Shown one piece after another: positions 36,188 to 47,625 of a stretch of DNA of 64,000 nucleotides. The notes under the pieces were generated by a model. The model made no database searches. It saw nothing but the letters and a program-made list of their open reading frames with translations, and was not told the origin of the DNA. The number at the start of each line of letters is the position of its first letter. Within the stretch, counting starts at the first letter, position 1. The DNA comes from Panagrolaimus kolymaensis (lineage: Eukaryota > Nematoda > Chromadorea > Rhabditida > Panagrolaimidae): NCBI GenBank assembly GCA_028622995.1, contig JAJQJQ010000082.1, positions 372,001-436,000 of the forward strand. The letters are read 5' to 3'. The translations under genes were made by a program, and so were the position numbers.

Positions 36188-37829
36188 TTACTGCTTCTGT
36201 TGCTGCATACCTTGCTGCTGTGGTTGTTGCTGAGGTGGAGGTTTACTTTCATCTGAATCATCTTGATATTCTCTAATTGGATATGGAATTTTCATTCCAA
36301 AAAATGCATCGGCTGTTGGATAAGGTTCTTCATTAAAATATGGATCCTTCATTGCATCTTCCGCTGTAACTCGCTTATTTGGATCCATAGTTAAAAGTCT
36401 TTCGAGAAGTTTAAAGGTTGAAGTATCTTGAAGTCGATATTTTGTCATATATCCAGAAAGGCAGGATTTTTGGAAGCTGTAATAGGCTTTTAATTATATT
36501 TTTGAAATTACAAATAAGAGAAAAATAAAGGCTAAAAAGTTTTTTTAATATGAAGCAATAACAAAAATCCGTGTGAAAGTTAGAAACAATATTTTTAGTT
36601 TCGTGACAACCGAAAAATTTCTGTTTAAAATTTTAGTATGTAATATTTAATGGGAAATTCGACGTACGTGGAAGCTTTAAAATCATTATTCAATCGCGTA
36701 TATTCAGGCATCTTTTTTAAATCAGGCCAATCATCAGTGGTTGGATAACCCATGACATGAAAAATTCGATGTAATTGTTCTTGATGATATGGAGTGGAAG
36801 TTTTGATATCTTCTTCGCGGCAATAAAAAATTGGTTCTGCGGTTAGTAATTCTGCAAAAATACATCCAATTGCCCAAATATCGATGGCTTTGGTGTAATG
36901 TTTAGATCCCAATAATAATTCTGGAGCTCGATACCAAAATGTTACAACGATAGGGTCCACATCAACCAAAGGTCGAAGAGGGTTACTAAAGATTCTTGCA
37001 AAACCCATATCTCCAATTTTAACTCGTCCTCTTTCACATGCAGGGGCTTCACCAACTACAAGAATATTAGCAGGTTTGAGATCTCTAAAAGAAAAAAAAT
37101 TTCTTGGCTTTGGAATATATAAATTTTACCTGTGTAAAATCCAATTATTATGTAAATATAATACTCCATCCAACATTTGATACATTAAACTTTTAACCAT
37201 TCCAGCAGAAACAGAAAACTTTTCTTTAATATTTTTATTATTTCTTTGTGAACGATGATATTTTATAATGTGCCATAAATCATGCTCGCAATAATCAAAA
37301 AGTAACCAAACTTTTCGTTGATCAGTGAAAACTCGATTCAAGCGAATGAGATTTTCGTGTCTAAAAAAACTAACGATTAAGACTTTTAAAATTTGAATAA
37401 AAATGGCTATAGATAGAAAAGTTAAAAAAAGCAAATTTCTAGTCATATGTAAAAGTTTAAAATTTAACTTTTGTTTAACAAAAAAATAGCGCGAAATTAA
37501 ACAAACAAAATAGTTAAAGAAATTTGCCTTACTTTAGTTCTCTCAACAATGCGATTTCTCGGCATGCACTAGTACTAAACCCTTGGCCTTCAATCAGTTT
37601 TAAAGCATATTATTCTTTCTTGGGAAATAAATTATTTTTAGTTTTTGGAAAAGCTTTAAATACATGTCTAAAAATTAGATATGTATATCTTTATAGTCGA
37701 TTATTAATTTTTGAGTAAAAAGACAAACCCATAAGTTCCTCGACCAATTTTATATCCTTCATAATCAAATAAATTTTCAACCTTTTCTCGCTTTTTTTCT
37801 AATTCGGCAATAAAATCTCGATCAATCAT
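36188..37829 (-). CDS. cdk-8: CDK8 Mediator kinase, copy 1 (with in-frame stop)
   Basis: Five exons (37829-37729, 37667-37533, 37360-37130, 37084-36668, 36476-36188) join in phase for about 390 codons. The kinase core is complete and diagnostic of CDK8/19: glycine loop GRGTYG, the CDK8 cyclin-helix motif SACRE, DLKPAN, the DMG variant of DFG, and [12 protein letters not shown]. The C-terminus is [14 protein letters not shown]. In the family it phosphorylates RNA polymerase II and transcription factors within the Mediator kinase module with cyclin C. Anomaly: a TAA lies in frame at 37610-37612, two codons before the VAIK-type ALK motif, apparently from a 3-nt insertion, since the second copy at 63431 lacks it. 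As written, the protein would end in the N-lobe. Either the gene is dead or the base call is wrong; all other features look selected. Confidence 0.85.
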
Positions 37830-37999
37830 TTTATTAGATATCATTAAAAGAAAAATTGTGCCAAGTTAAGGAAAGGAGAATGTTTATAAAATGAATGAAA
37901 ATGGTTTTGGTTTGAAAAAGAAAATCATTTATTTTTAATTTGGCGTTTATTTACCCTTCGCCATAAAAAGATGTCAGTGTTGTAAAATTATAATTGCAA

Positions 38000-38280
38000 A
38001 CCCCAAAGATTGCAAACCAGGTTTAATCACAAAATTTGATTCATCTGTTGCCCCTAAATTCACTAAACCTAAAGAAGAAAATTTCATAAAGCTACCAGCT
38101 AAAAGCACTTTTGAAGCCGAAGAAGAAAAAAACGAAAAATTAACTTCTGAAACATTTGAATCTTTCTTCTTGAACGATACTCCAAAATCCGTTGCTGCAG
38201 TAATTTCATTTTCCTCAGTACTACGGTATCTTCTGCTGAAGAAAATGAAAATGGTGACTATCAAGATTTTGAAGAAATAA
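38000..38280 (+). pseudogene. Acidic coding remnant with frameshift
   Basis: An open frame without ATG encodes a Lys/Glu/Ser-rich segment to about 38215, then continues better in another frame (SSAEENENGDYQDFEE-like) to about 38310. The shift lies near a CCTCAGTACTACGG sequence. No family is recognised. It may be a decayed exon or chance. Confidence 0.25.
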
Positions 38281-38583
38281 ATGCTGATGATTTCTCAACC
38301 ATTTATTTTTTTGTATTTGATTATCTTATTTTTATCATTTTTGTTTCATGAAAGCGTGTTTTGTTATTGCAAAATCTGTTTAAAAAATGAAAAACAATTA
38401 TCAAAATCCGAACAAGTTAAATCATTTTGTTTGATTTCCATAATCTCAGGAGCATCGACGTATCTTTATGTTGAAGGTCCCTAAAGCGAAAAAACAAAAC
38501 TGAAAGTCATGAGTTTATTCGTTTTAATTAACAAACAATTTATACAAATATCGAATACAAAATATCAAAAATAAAAAATTAAA

Positions 38584-39132
38584 CTATGCTCGCCGCATCT
38601 TCTTCTTTAACGAAGGTTCTTTGAGTGATGCAGGTGCAGCTGCACGTCGAGATCGTTTAGTATTTTCAGCTAAAAACATGATATTAGAGCGTATTATTTA
38701 ACAAAAAAAAGTCACCTCTTGTCGAATGGCCATGTCTTTTGATAATAGGCGTTGAAAAAGTGCTCGATAATGTTGATATATCCATTCGGCTACTATTTCT
38801 CGATTCTTCCACTAAAAATTTGATAAGTGCATTTTTGATAGACATAAACAGTAAATTCACCTGTAGAAACATCAGGAGATTTTAATAGTGAAGCAAAGTT
38901 TCGAGTAAATACTTCTTTACCATTAACAATTGAAAGCTTTTCATACAAATCATCACACAATGAGCTCGAAGTTGAAGTTGCTGAGACAAAAAAAGGGTTG
39001 AGGTTAATGACAGTCACCTTAACTCGAGATAAAATAAGACTTACGACTACTTTCAGCTGTTGTTGTTTTTGCTTTCTTTTTCATTTCTGTTTCACCAGAT
39101 AATATTGAGGAGCAAGAAGGAAGTTGAGTCAT
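38584..39132 (-). CDS. Shugoshin-like protein, C-terminal motif present
   Basis: Four exons (39132-39045, 38980-38861, 38811-38716, 38669-38584) join in phase for about 129 residues. The C-terminus carries KRSRRAAAPASLKEPSLKKKM followed by RRA, which matches the conserved shugoshin C-terminal box (basic residues, then x-KEPSL-xx-K-(L/M)-RR). That box binds histone H2A phosphorylated by Bub1 and brings shugoshin, with PP2A, to centromeres to protect cohesin. The N-terminal coiled coil is not in these exons. The ATG at 39132 is the first in the exon; the exon could instead start at an acceptor (39151-39150), with the open frame at 39524-39225 as a separate upstream part. The remainder is Ser/Thr-rich and low complexity. 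Family call moderately firm; 5' end uncertain. Confidence 0.6.
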
Positions 39133-39224
39133 AATAGCACTTTGAGGGGCTGAAAATCAAAAATTTCATTAATGAAACAACAACACACATAAAAAAGTTT
39201 ATTATTACCAAATATATTTGAAAA

Positions 39225-39524
39225 CTACAATTCTTCGGAATCATCATTTCTTTTCTTGATTGCTGCTTCGTCTTTCACATGAATATTCTTTTCTTTTGAA
39301 GCTCTTAAAGTAACATTAGTTATTTGTTTTATTCGTTCTGAAAATGAAACATGATTAATTATCCCAACCATAAATAAGTAAAAGCAAACAATAAACTAAC
39401 TAACCTTTCATTAACTCTTGACCAGTTTGTAAAGCATTAATAGAATTTGGAAATATTTGTGTTGAACCCAAATTTGTTCGAAGAATATAATCAAATATTT
39501 TTTTAAGTCGAGACAAATCGAAAC
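39225..39524 (-). CDS. Partial two-exon coding fragment, charged helix
   Basis: Two exons (39524-39405 and 39337-39225) join in phase and encode about 77 residues with a mostly helical, Lys/Glu-rich C-terminal half ending at TAG. The 5' side stops at an acceptor-like CCGCCAG, with no coding exon beyond because a non-coding repeat-like block follows. It lies head-to-tail, 76-93 nt before the shugoshin-like exons, and could be the missing N-terminal coiled-coil part of that gene, but no phase-compatible donor was found to avoid the TAG. Confidence 0.4.
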
Positions 39525-40144
39525 CTGGCGGACATGAAAAAACTCATCTAAGGTTAACCGAGGCTGAAAAGTCGGATCTTAGAGTTAAAAAATACGTAGA
39601 TCACGAATCTGAACTCAGATTCATAGAACATATAGGTGGAAATTGAGTTATAGAATGTCTCACCACGAAAATCCAAAATTCTATACATAATTTTTTGTGG
39701 CTTGCTCTAAGGGTTATTTATAGCGTAGATTAACGTTTTGGACAAGTTTCAGAATTTTACTCTTACTCATTCTTGAGTTCCAGGCCCTCAAAGTTTAGAA
39801 TTTGTAAGTTTTAAAACATCCCATTGGAAAACTTTTTTTCTCAATCCCGAGTACCAACTTTTTTTTCTATAGGATTAAAGCTAAAAGCCTACTGAACAAT
39901 CCTATCGAATAAAAAAAAATTTCTACAGGGGGGAAAAAATACTTTTGACTCCTTGAACACGGAAAAAAGCACACGATACAAAAGAAGGTTTATTCAAAAC
40001 TTCATGATAAACATTAGTTCTCAAGGAAATGTTTTGTAGAAAAATTAAAACAAACATAAAAAAAATTATTGGTAAGAATAAAAACATTTTATACCTTACT
40101 TTAGCCACCATACCAACCCAATACCCTAGATAAGATAAATTAAC
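39525..40144. other. Repeat-like intergenic block
   Basis: Sequence texture differs from the neighbours (longer mixed-base words, few homopolymers). It contains a CTATAGGATT...AATCCTATCG inverted pair at about 39871-39908. It looks like an old repeat, but its ends are not visible. Confidence 0.35.
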
Positions 40145-40806
40145 GATCATATGGAACACCCGATATTACTATCTTTCCTCGAACCATTGGCATCCGTTCC
40201 AAACCTGTAACTTCGAATCCATGTAATGCCACGGAGGATTCAGAGGAAGTATTTAAAAAGTTTGTAATTTTATGGAAAGAAAATAATGAAACTTTAATGG
40301 TAAGGAAAATATATTTACCCCTCTGTTTTCATTAATTCCAACCATCCTTTTAAAACTGTTTTTATTCTTATTTTTTTCAGAAACTTGAAAAATGGAAAGA
40401 TATTGTTAGCGATACTGATACGCCGTCAACGATAAAAGAATATTATATTCAAAAGATAGAAGCAACTGAAAAAAAGATTAATGCTTCAAGTGTTAAATTA
40501 GAATTGGATTTTCAAATTTATAAAAATTGTTTTATGAAGAAAAACGAATCAAGACGCAATTTTATAGCTATTCGCTTCTTCGTTCCTTTGATCATTTTCA
40601 CTTTATTTATTTCAATTTGTTGTACCGCTCAAATTCATTACAGTTCATATTTAACTTCTAAAGGGTTGCTGGGAAGATGTGATTTTTTGAGAAGAGTAAA
40701 TTTATCCCTCAATTTTCCATTAGAATATGGATTTTTTATTTCAATTGCAACATTATTTTTTTATAAAATGACATTGGATGAAGTACCTGTAGAATTTTTA
40801 GTTTAA
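40145..40806 (+). CDS. 5'-incomplete membrane protein, unknown
   Basis: Two exons (about 40145-40299 and 40381-40806, good GTAAGG donor and TTTTTTTCAG acceptor, phase 0) encode at least 193 residues. A helical Lys/Glu-rich region is followed by a hydrophobic span (IAIRFFVPLIIFTLFISICC), a short loop with Cys, and a second, weaker hydrophobic stretch before the C-terminus. No in-frame ATG precedes the first exon, and a TAA lies at about 40139, so the start must be in a lost or unseen exon. I do not recognise the family. It could be a gene truncated by the repeat-like block to its left. Confidence 0.5.
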
Positions 40807-41312
40807 AGTATTTTTGTCAAATATAAATAGGTTTAGATTTTTTATTTGTTTGTTTAATTTTGATATTCTTGTATGTTTTTTTCTTCTTCATGTTTTGTTA
40901 TGAGAGTTGTAACCATCCATGAAATTCGTGAACCAATTCCATAAAATGCTATATTTCCTATTCAACTTCCAAGAGGAAAAAATGAGTACAAAATCATCCA
41001 AAAAAATAATTAATAAAAGCTTTATTATTTCTAAATTCTTAGCAAAAACACAATTATTACAATTTAAAAATTTATCAGTTTTAAAAGAATTTTCCATACA
41101 TAAAAAGCTTAATAAAGTGTTGGTTGGAATCAAGAAACAAGAATGCAAAAAATTAAAAAAAATAAATCAAAATTGAAATTAAAGCTTTAGTAAAAAAAAT
41201 GCATATTTAAAGCCAAGGAAAAACTCAATTAAAAAAAATTAGCTTGCAGATAAAACATAAAAAATACCATAGATAATTGTAAACTTAATTTTTAAGTATT
41301 CGAAAAAGAAAT

Positions 41313-43967
41313 TTAAGAATTAACAGCAGCGGAGTATTTTTTGAGATATTTGCAAACATCTTTGTGATTGAATTGAACCCAATCAAGCTTTTGACATTCT
41401 TTCGAACAATAAGAAGTCATCAAATAAATTCCACATTGCATGGTTTTTGCTTTTTTGCCGCAGCAATAGCATCGATTTTCAGTTGAGGAATTGTCTAAAA
41501 CATTTATATATTGCTTTTTTTGAACACTAAAATTTTTTGTTGTCAAATTGATATTTTCTTACCCAAAGGAATATTAGCGGGACTTTCAACTCGAATCATG
41601 GTCGTTCCATCTTGAGCTTGTCTCATGTATGGATTTACAATTGAAACCATAGTATTTGGTCGAAAAGTTTTCATAAGTTCAATTTTATTTTCAACATTCG
41701 GCCAATTATAAATAGCAATTCTATAAAATTCATGTTAACATAAAGAAACTTTTATTTAGGAATCTTTTTACCTTTCAACGTCGCCATTTGCATCTTCAAT
41801 AATTGTTGCAATGCCAGACACAATAAAAATCCAATCAATGATTCGAGCTTCCAAAACAAAACAATTATAAACTTTATCTTTCGTTGGATCCATATCTTTC
41901 AAAGTGATGGGTTTTAAATTGGCCAGTTTGGGTCTTGGAGGAATATGAGGTGGATTTTTTATGGTTATTTTGATGGCATCTTTATTCGCATTTGCTTCAA
42001 TAAAAATAATAGTTCCACGATGTTGGGTTAATAAAAATTTTCTTTTAGGATTTGAAAAAATATAATCCATATTAATTTGGATTGGTGAAGGCGTGATGAC
42101 TATAAATTTTTATGTCATCGTTGACTTTTATGGATTTGAATGAAATTTAAAGAAAAATGGTTACCTGCTGGTCCATCATCACCAGGCTTTTTACCTCCAT
42201 TTTTATAAATTTCATACATTTTTTCTAATGTATTTTTTGCTGGAAATTGATATGGGAAAAAGCAAGGTAATTGCTTCTTTTCGCTTTCTAAACCGGCTTC
42301 ATAACTTTTAATAAATTTTGGATTATCATTTTTTATTAAATAATAATGGCATTTTCCATAATGACATGCAGGAACTTTATCATGATCAGGAGGAGCAATA
42401 GCAAGGAATTTATCAAATGCTTTAATAGTTTCAACAGTTTGATTACTATTCAAAGCTAAAACAACGGCACGAATAAATAAAAGACGTAGGGAATTTGGAA
42501 AATACTGAAATATAGAAATTTTTAAATTTGAGTATTTTTTTTTTGAAAAATGAAAATACCTCTAAAGAAATATCAGCTAATTTTAGGGCTTCATTAATGT
42601 CTTTAAGAATTATAAACCCGCTAATACCCATTTCAAGCAAAAATTCATCATATCCAAAATTTGCTATATGTTCCATAATTATATCCATTCGCATGCTTTT
42701 TGAATTTAATCTTATAAAACATGTGATAGCATCAAGATCATTGTGATGGGTAACGTAACGTTCCTAAAATAATTTAGTATTAATTTTTGTTTTTAAATAA
42801 AAAAATTATTTACTTCAATGACGTTTCTTAATAATTCAGGAACTTGAACAATTTGGTGATCCAAACGAATGGCCTTTGCTAATCCCGCACAAACTCCAGC
42901 AGAATCACCTTTTTTAAAGGCATCCATAGCGGCATTTAAATTTTTCCAAATTTCAAGATGTCGTTGGGCAGTTTTTGAACCTTTGGCTGCTGCGTCCTAA
43001 ATTTATAAAAAGTTCTTATAAATTATTTCGTAATTAATTTGATTTTTACCTTCACTGCTTTTCCAAATTGTTCTTGATCCAATGGATTTGATTTTAAACT
43101 TGGGTCAGTAGAAAATAACTTCATTGATGACGCCTTTTGATGATCAATAATAGAAATCTTTTCACGTTCTTCTAACATTTTTGCAGCTATTGTATCTCCT
43201 TTTTCTGAAGCAATTCGTAACCATTTTTTGCCTAAAATTTTTGAAAAATACATTTGCCTATTTTACTTACAACTAAATACCTTCAGCAATATCAGCTTCA
43301 GTAGGGATCTTAGAACCAGTGCCTTCCGCAAAAAAATAACATACAGCTAAATTTTGCATTGCAGGAGTATCACCAAGTTGAGCAGCCATTTTGAAATGTT
43401 GAAATGCTTTTGTAGGGATTTAACAACACCTTGCCCATTTTTAAATAGCAATCCTAAATTATTTGCAGAAGGGCCAAAGTTATTCTTTACTGCTTTTTCA
43501 TACCATTCTGCTGCTTGTTTATAATCTTGTTTAACTCCAGTTCCTTCTGAATACATTAAACCAAGAGAATGTTGAGCTTCCAAAATTCCACTACCTTGCT
43601 AAAAAAAGGTTTTGATTTACTTTGTTTGGAAATTTTTTCCGCTTCCACTAACATTATTAAGTGGCTTAGAATTTGCAGCTTTTCTCAACCAATAGAGCGC
43701 TAATTCAAAATCACGCTTTACGCCCTTTCCTTCTTTATATAACAAAGCTAAATTATACATTGCTTCAGGATAATCCTTATTAGCTGCTTTCGTAAAATGT
43801 GCCACAGCTAATCCATAATTTTGTGCCACTCCAATTCCATCTCGATATTCATGGCCTTTAATAATATCATTAAATTCTGGCATATTTAAACCCCTTTTAT
43901 AAATATCTTTAGCTTGATCTTCACTTATACCCATTCGAATTTGAAGTTCTTTAAGCATTTCTTCCAT
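41313..43967 (-). CDS. Sel1/TPR-repeat protein with C-terminal MYND finger
   Basis: A multi-exon minus-strand gene (ATG 43967). Exon 1 (43967-43653) and exon 2 (43598-43281) hold Sel1-like repeats such as AMYNLALLYKEGKGVKRDFE and HSLGLMYSEGTGVKQDY. Exon 1 should end at GTTAGT, which keeps the repeat register, not at the later GTAAAT. Further exons (about 43233-43056, 42998-42825, 42762-42562, 42505-42166, 42088-41772, 41719-41561, 41495-41313) encode a TPR-like helical region, a beta-rich segment and a C-terminal MYND zinc finger (CYCC...YCSKECQKLDW...HKDVC). MYND fingers bind Pro-rich partners, Sel1 repeats are scaffolds; function unknown. A single-base deletion near 43414-43421 shifts the frame inside one Sel1 repeat: assembly error or a young lesion. 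Confidence 0.75.
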
Positions 43968-44184
43968 TGATTTTGTGTCGCGTGGACAAGATGTTGACTT
44001 CGTCGAGGTTCAGGAATAGATCTTCTGGGAGTCGTCGTCTAGTTGCTACCACAGTTGAAACAAATATTAATAAAAAAGGAATTTATTCATGGGCGAAACA
44101 CAACCAGCACAAAATAAAGACAAAGACGAGACTCAACAAAAGAAAGAGAAACAAAACGAAGTAAGAATACGGCAAAGTCCCAAT
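43968..44184. other. Upstream flank of the Sel1/MYND gene
   Basis: No gene; short Arg/Lys-rich open frames only. Confidence 0.4.
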
Positions 44185-44247
44185 TTTCGGAAAGTAACAA
44201 CCGAACGTTCGGTTTCTAACCGAACGTTCGGTTCTCACTTTCCGAAA
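44185..44247. repeat. Hairpin with two CCGAACGTTCGG palindromes
   Basis: TTTCGGAAAGT and ACTTTCCGAAAG arms enclose two copies of the palindrome AACCGAACGTTCGGTT. A related arm pair (TCGGAAAGT...ACTTTCCGA) occurs at 51809-51840. More CGTTCG words follow to about 44330. Probably the remains of a small inverted-repeat element. Confidence 0.75.
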
Positions 44248-45487
44248 GCTGTGACACTTTTGTTGGCAAAACGTTATTTTGTGTATCGTTCGGTTTGATG
44301 CTAACGAACGAATCCGAACACGTTCGATAACCTTATCCATAATTTTTTTTATCAATTTTTTTTGAAATAAATATTTTTAAATTGCTCTTTGAAGATAAAA
44401 TAAATTGGAATAACACTAATATGTACTATTTAAAAAAGGCAGAGGAATAACCAAAGCTGTTGCTAAAGTTTTTTTAAATCACAAAAATATCCCTATCACT
44501 ATCTTTTCATTGAAACAAGTAATTATTTTTTTTAAAATCTAGTCGTTTTTATGTTATCACAGATATTAATGAAACAATTTAAAAACTCAATCTGCAGCTT
44601 GGATGAAAAAACTAATCGATCAAACAAAACCAATTTGTCATAGCTGCATGGTCATTGCTTTAAAGTTTAAACATACTAATGAAACCTTCGATATTTATTA
44701 CCAAAAATACCTATGTACGCTTAGTTATATTTTTCTTGTGCATATGTTATTAAATTACAATAAGTGAATTCAATGCAAAACAGTTAAAAAAACTCGTTTC
44801 CATTAATTTTTGAAATGCTTTCACTTTTATTTTTTGTTTTTTTCTCTCTCGCAGTATTTAGAATTGTAAATGGTCTTCTTTTTTCTCTGCTACATCTCAA
44901 TTGCAAATCAAGCGGCATCTTCATTCGTAAGTAAGAATCACATTCGGAAACTAACTTTCAATGGAAGCCCAAAGTTTAAAACAACAGTTTTTTTCTTTCC
45001 AAAGATTTTTTTTATCGAATAAAAAATTTCGGCAAAAGAAGTAAAAAAAGAAAGATGTAAACATTTTTATCGAAGCAATGGATAACATTTACCAAAAAAA
45101 AGATCCGTTCTTTTTTATTTGAAAGTAGACCACGGGAATGGTTATCGATGGTGTTTTAAAGCAGATGGTGCGCAGAAAAAAAGTGCCGATAAAGAGCTTT
45201 TATCCCAATTTAGAAATTGATCGAAATAAAAATTGCTTTTGATGTTTTATTTTGGATAAAAGTGAAAAGTGTATTGTAATAAAATTGTTTGATTATTGTT
45301 TTAAAAAATATTTTCTTTCTTTTACATTTTTATATTTGAATCCAATTGTTTGAATGGTTAACGGTATTTGCATTTTTGATCGTCTAAAACTTTAAATTGT
45401 GGAAAGTATTTTCAAGTTTTTTTTAAATTTATTTTTTTACTCAATCAATATTCTGTAAATTTGTTTATTTTATTTCATTGTCAAAAA
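44248..45487. other. Intergenic, upstream of the envelope-like gene
   Basis: No supported gene or repeat beyond scattered AT-rich runs. Confidence 0.45.
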
Positions 45488-47436
45488 ATGATTATATTTC
45501 GTTCAATAAAAGTTATTTTATTTATCATTTTAATTCTTAATCCTGCTACACTTGCCACACTTTTGGATGAAAAAAACCACCTGATAATCAATAGACAATT
45601 TTCGGCTAAGTACGTTTTAAAAAAAATTTCTTATTATTTTCCTTTAAAAAAACTTTTTAATTTAACCATGGCTTTCCACCATCCGCTTATTTTTTGGTTA
45701 TTTATTTAAAAAAAGACTAAATAAAATCTAAAATTTTGTTTTGATAATAGGGTAATTCGAGAAATTTTTATTGAAAGTAAAAAAGACGCATTTACATTTA
45801 TTCATAAATATAACCAAAGTTGGATTTATCGTAAATTTTCACTGTAATTCAAACATAAAAAAGTAGTCTTTTATAAAATTATGTTGACAGTCCATTCAAT
45901 CACTGCACATAAAAATGTAAAATAACTACTACCATTTTAGCATTTACCAAGATAAATCAGAATATTTTCGAACATTTGAATTAGATTATTCGTTATTTTT
46001 AATTCCATTTCCACCTGGTTTAAATGAAATTGCTGATGAATCAACGCGACATGAATGCTATCTTATTGCTCAAGAAATATTGCAAGAACCCAATGAGCAT
46101 ATCCAAAAGGAATTAAGTTCTTGCTGTTATGAAGAAGGTCAGTTAATCAAAATGATAAGGAAAAAAATCTAATTTTAGCTTATTTAGATAATAGTGGATT
46201 AAGATATAAAAGACTTGCTCCTATAATTATTGGTTTTATAATATTATCTATCCTTGGTACTGTTGGTGTTACTGCTGCTGGAGGTCTCTGATAGCTATTA
46301 ATTTTTTGGATATACGTTCTCTAAAAGCCGAAGTTAGCGAACTTAGAACGCAAAATCAATACCTTCTTGAAACTATGGCAAGACTCAATAAAGTCACCCA
46401 CAAACAAGTTCAACTCAATAATTTTCGAATTCAAACATCTTTGTACGCAAGAAATGCTGAAAGAGTAATTATGAAGCTTTTAAAGCTTCTAAATACAAAA
46501 GGACCCATCAAATTTGATTCTATGCCATCGACAATTGCATCCCACTTTAACATTACTGATACAGCAGATACTTTTTATTTTTTTCAATTAAAAAGCTGTA
46601 GTTCCACCAGTCTTGTTATCCAAATTGTCGCAGCACATTCAACTTTAAAGCAGACCTTGGAATGCAATTATTTTACTCATTTTGGTTATTTCGTGAATGA
46701 CCTTTACCATCAACCCAAATTTCCAACACCATTTTGCAAATCTGGAACTGGAAATAAATATTTATCCCTTGATACAACCAAATGTTTAAAAGAATTTGTG
46801 AGTAAATCACTTTTTAAATTTTTAAATGTATTTTATGTGGTGCTTTCAGAACTCGCTTAAATGCACTTCTTCGGCACTCACAGTAGCAAAGTGTAATCCA
46901 ATGCAAGTAGAAAATTGTGAATTTGTGAGCCAAATTGTTGGACCCAACTTCAAAGAGGTTTTACAAATAGACACTTTCATCGTAATAGCCACAAAAATCA
47001 AGGTAAAATAATTTGTTTTTTATAATAAAAATAAAAGCATGTTATGTAAAAAAGATTATTTTAGACTTATTCCATCGAAAATCCTCATGGTCAAATCGTT
47101 ACAAAATCAGTTCCAGATAGTGGAATAATGGCGATAATGTTAAATGCTGAGGATAAATTGATTCTTAGTGACTCCACATTCCATGGACAATCAAGATATC
47201 CAACTCTCGTTACACATATCATTGATCCATCATCAATCGGAATTAAGCCAATCCCCGAATTTGAAGCGATTGAAAAAACTCTTAATGAGCAAGATTTTAG
47301 TAAAAAAGCCAAAAATTATTATGAAGAAAATTTTTTATTAATTAATGTCATTGTTTTGTTGCTTTTTCTTCTATTGATTACGTGTATTATTTTATGTTTT
47401 AAGGGTTGTGGGAGTAATAACAACTATTATAATTAA
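45488..47436 (+). CDS. Envelope-like protein with class I fusogen layout
   Basis: Seven exons (45488-45609, 45751-45843, 45941-46137, 46179-46283, 46328-46797, 46850-47002, 47065-47436) join in phase for about 503 residues with no stop. A signal peptide (~1-23) is followed by an N-terminal subunit of ~120 residues, then a furin-type RYKR site at ~144-147. Directly after it comes a ~23-residue Gly/Ala/Ile-rich hydrophobic segment like a fusion peptide, a heptad-repeat helix (~170-215), a Cys-rich region, and a C-terminal span (~470-495) with a short Cys/Asn tail. This is the order of class I viral fusion glycoproteins (retroviral Env, baculovirus F). Exon 4 must end at GTCTCTG with a 44-nt intron; otherwise TGA TAG stops the frame there. 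Introns and an open frame suggest a settled, possibly domesticated copy. Homology is unproven; a host secreted protein is the alternative. Confidence 0.55.
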
Positions 47437-47625
47437 TGTATATACCATTTTCTTTTGTTTGTTTTTCTTTTAATAAAAATTTTATAAGTTTCAAAATATT
47501 TTTTGTGAAAAAAACTAATTGTTTTATTCAAAATTATTTTACTTCTCTTTACACATTTAAAAACTAAATTTATTAATATTTCAGTAAACATATTTACGGC
47601 TGTGAACTACTGTATCCATCCAGCC

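Noticed and set aside
38281..38484. Hydrophobic plus-strand open frame after the acidic remnant
   Set aside because: No splice link and mostly Phe/Leu/Ile from T-rich sequence; not enough support for a gene.
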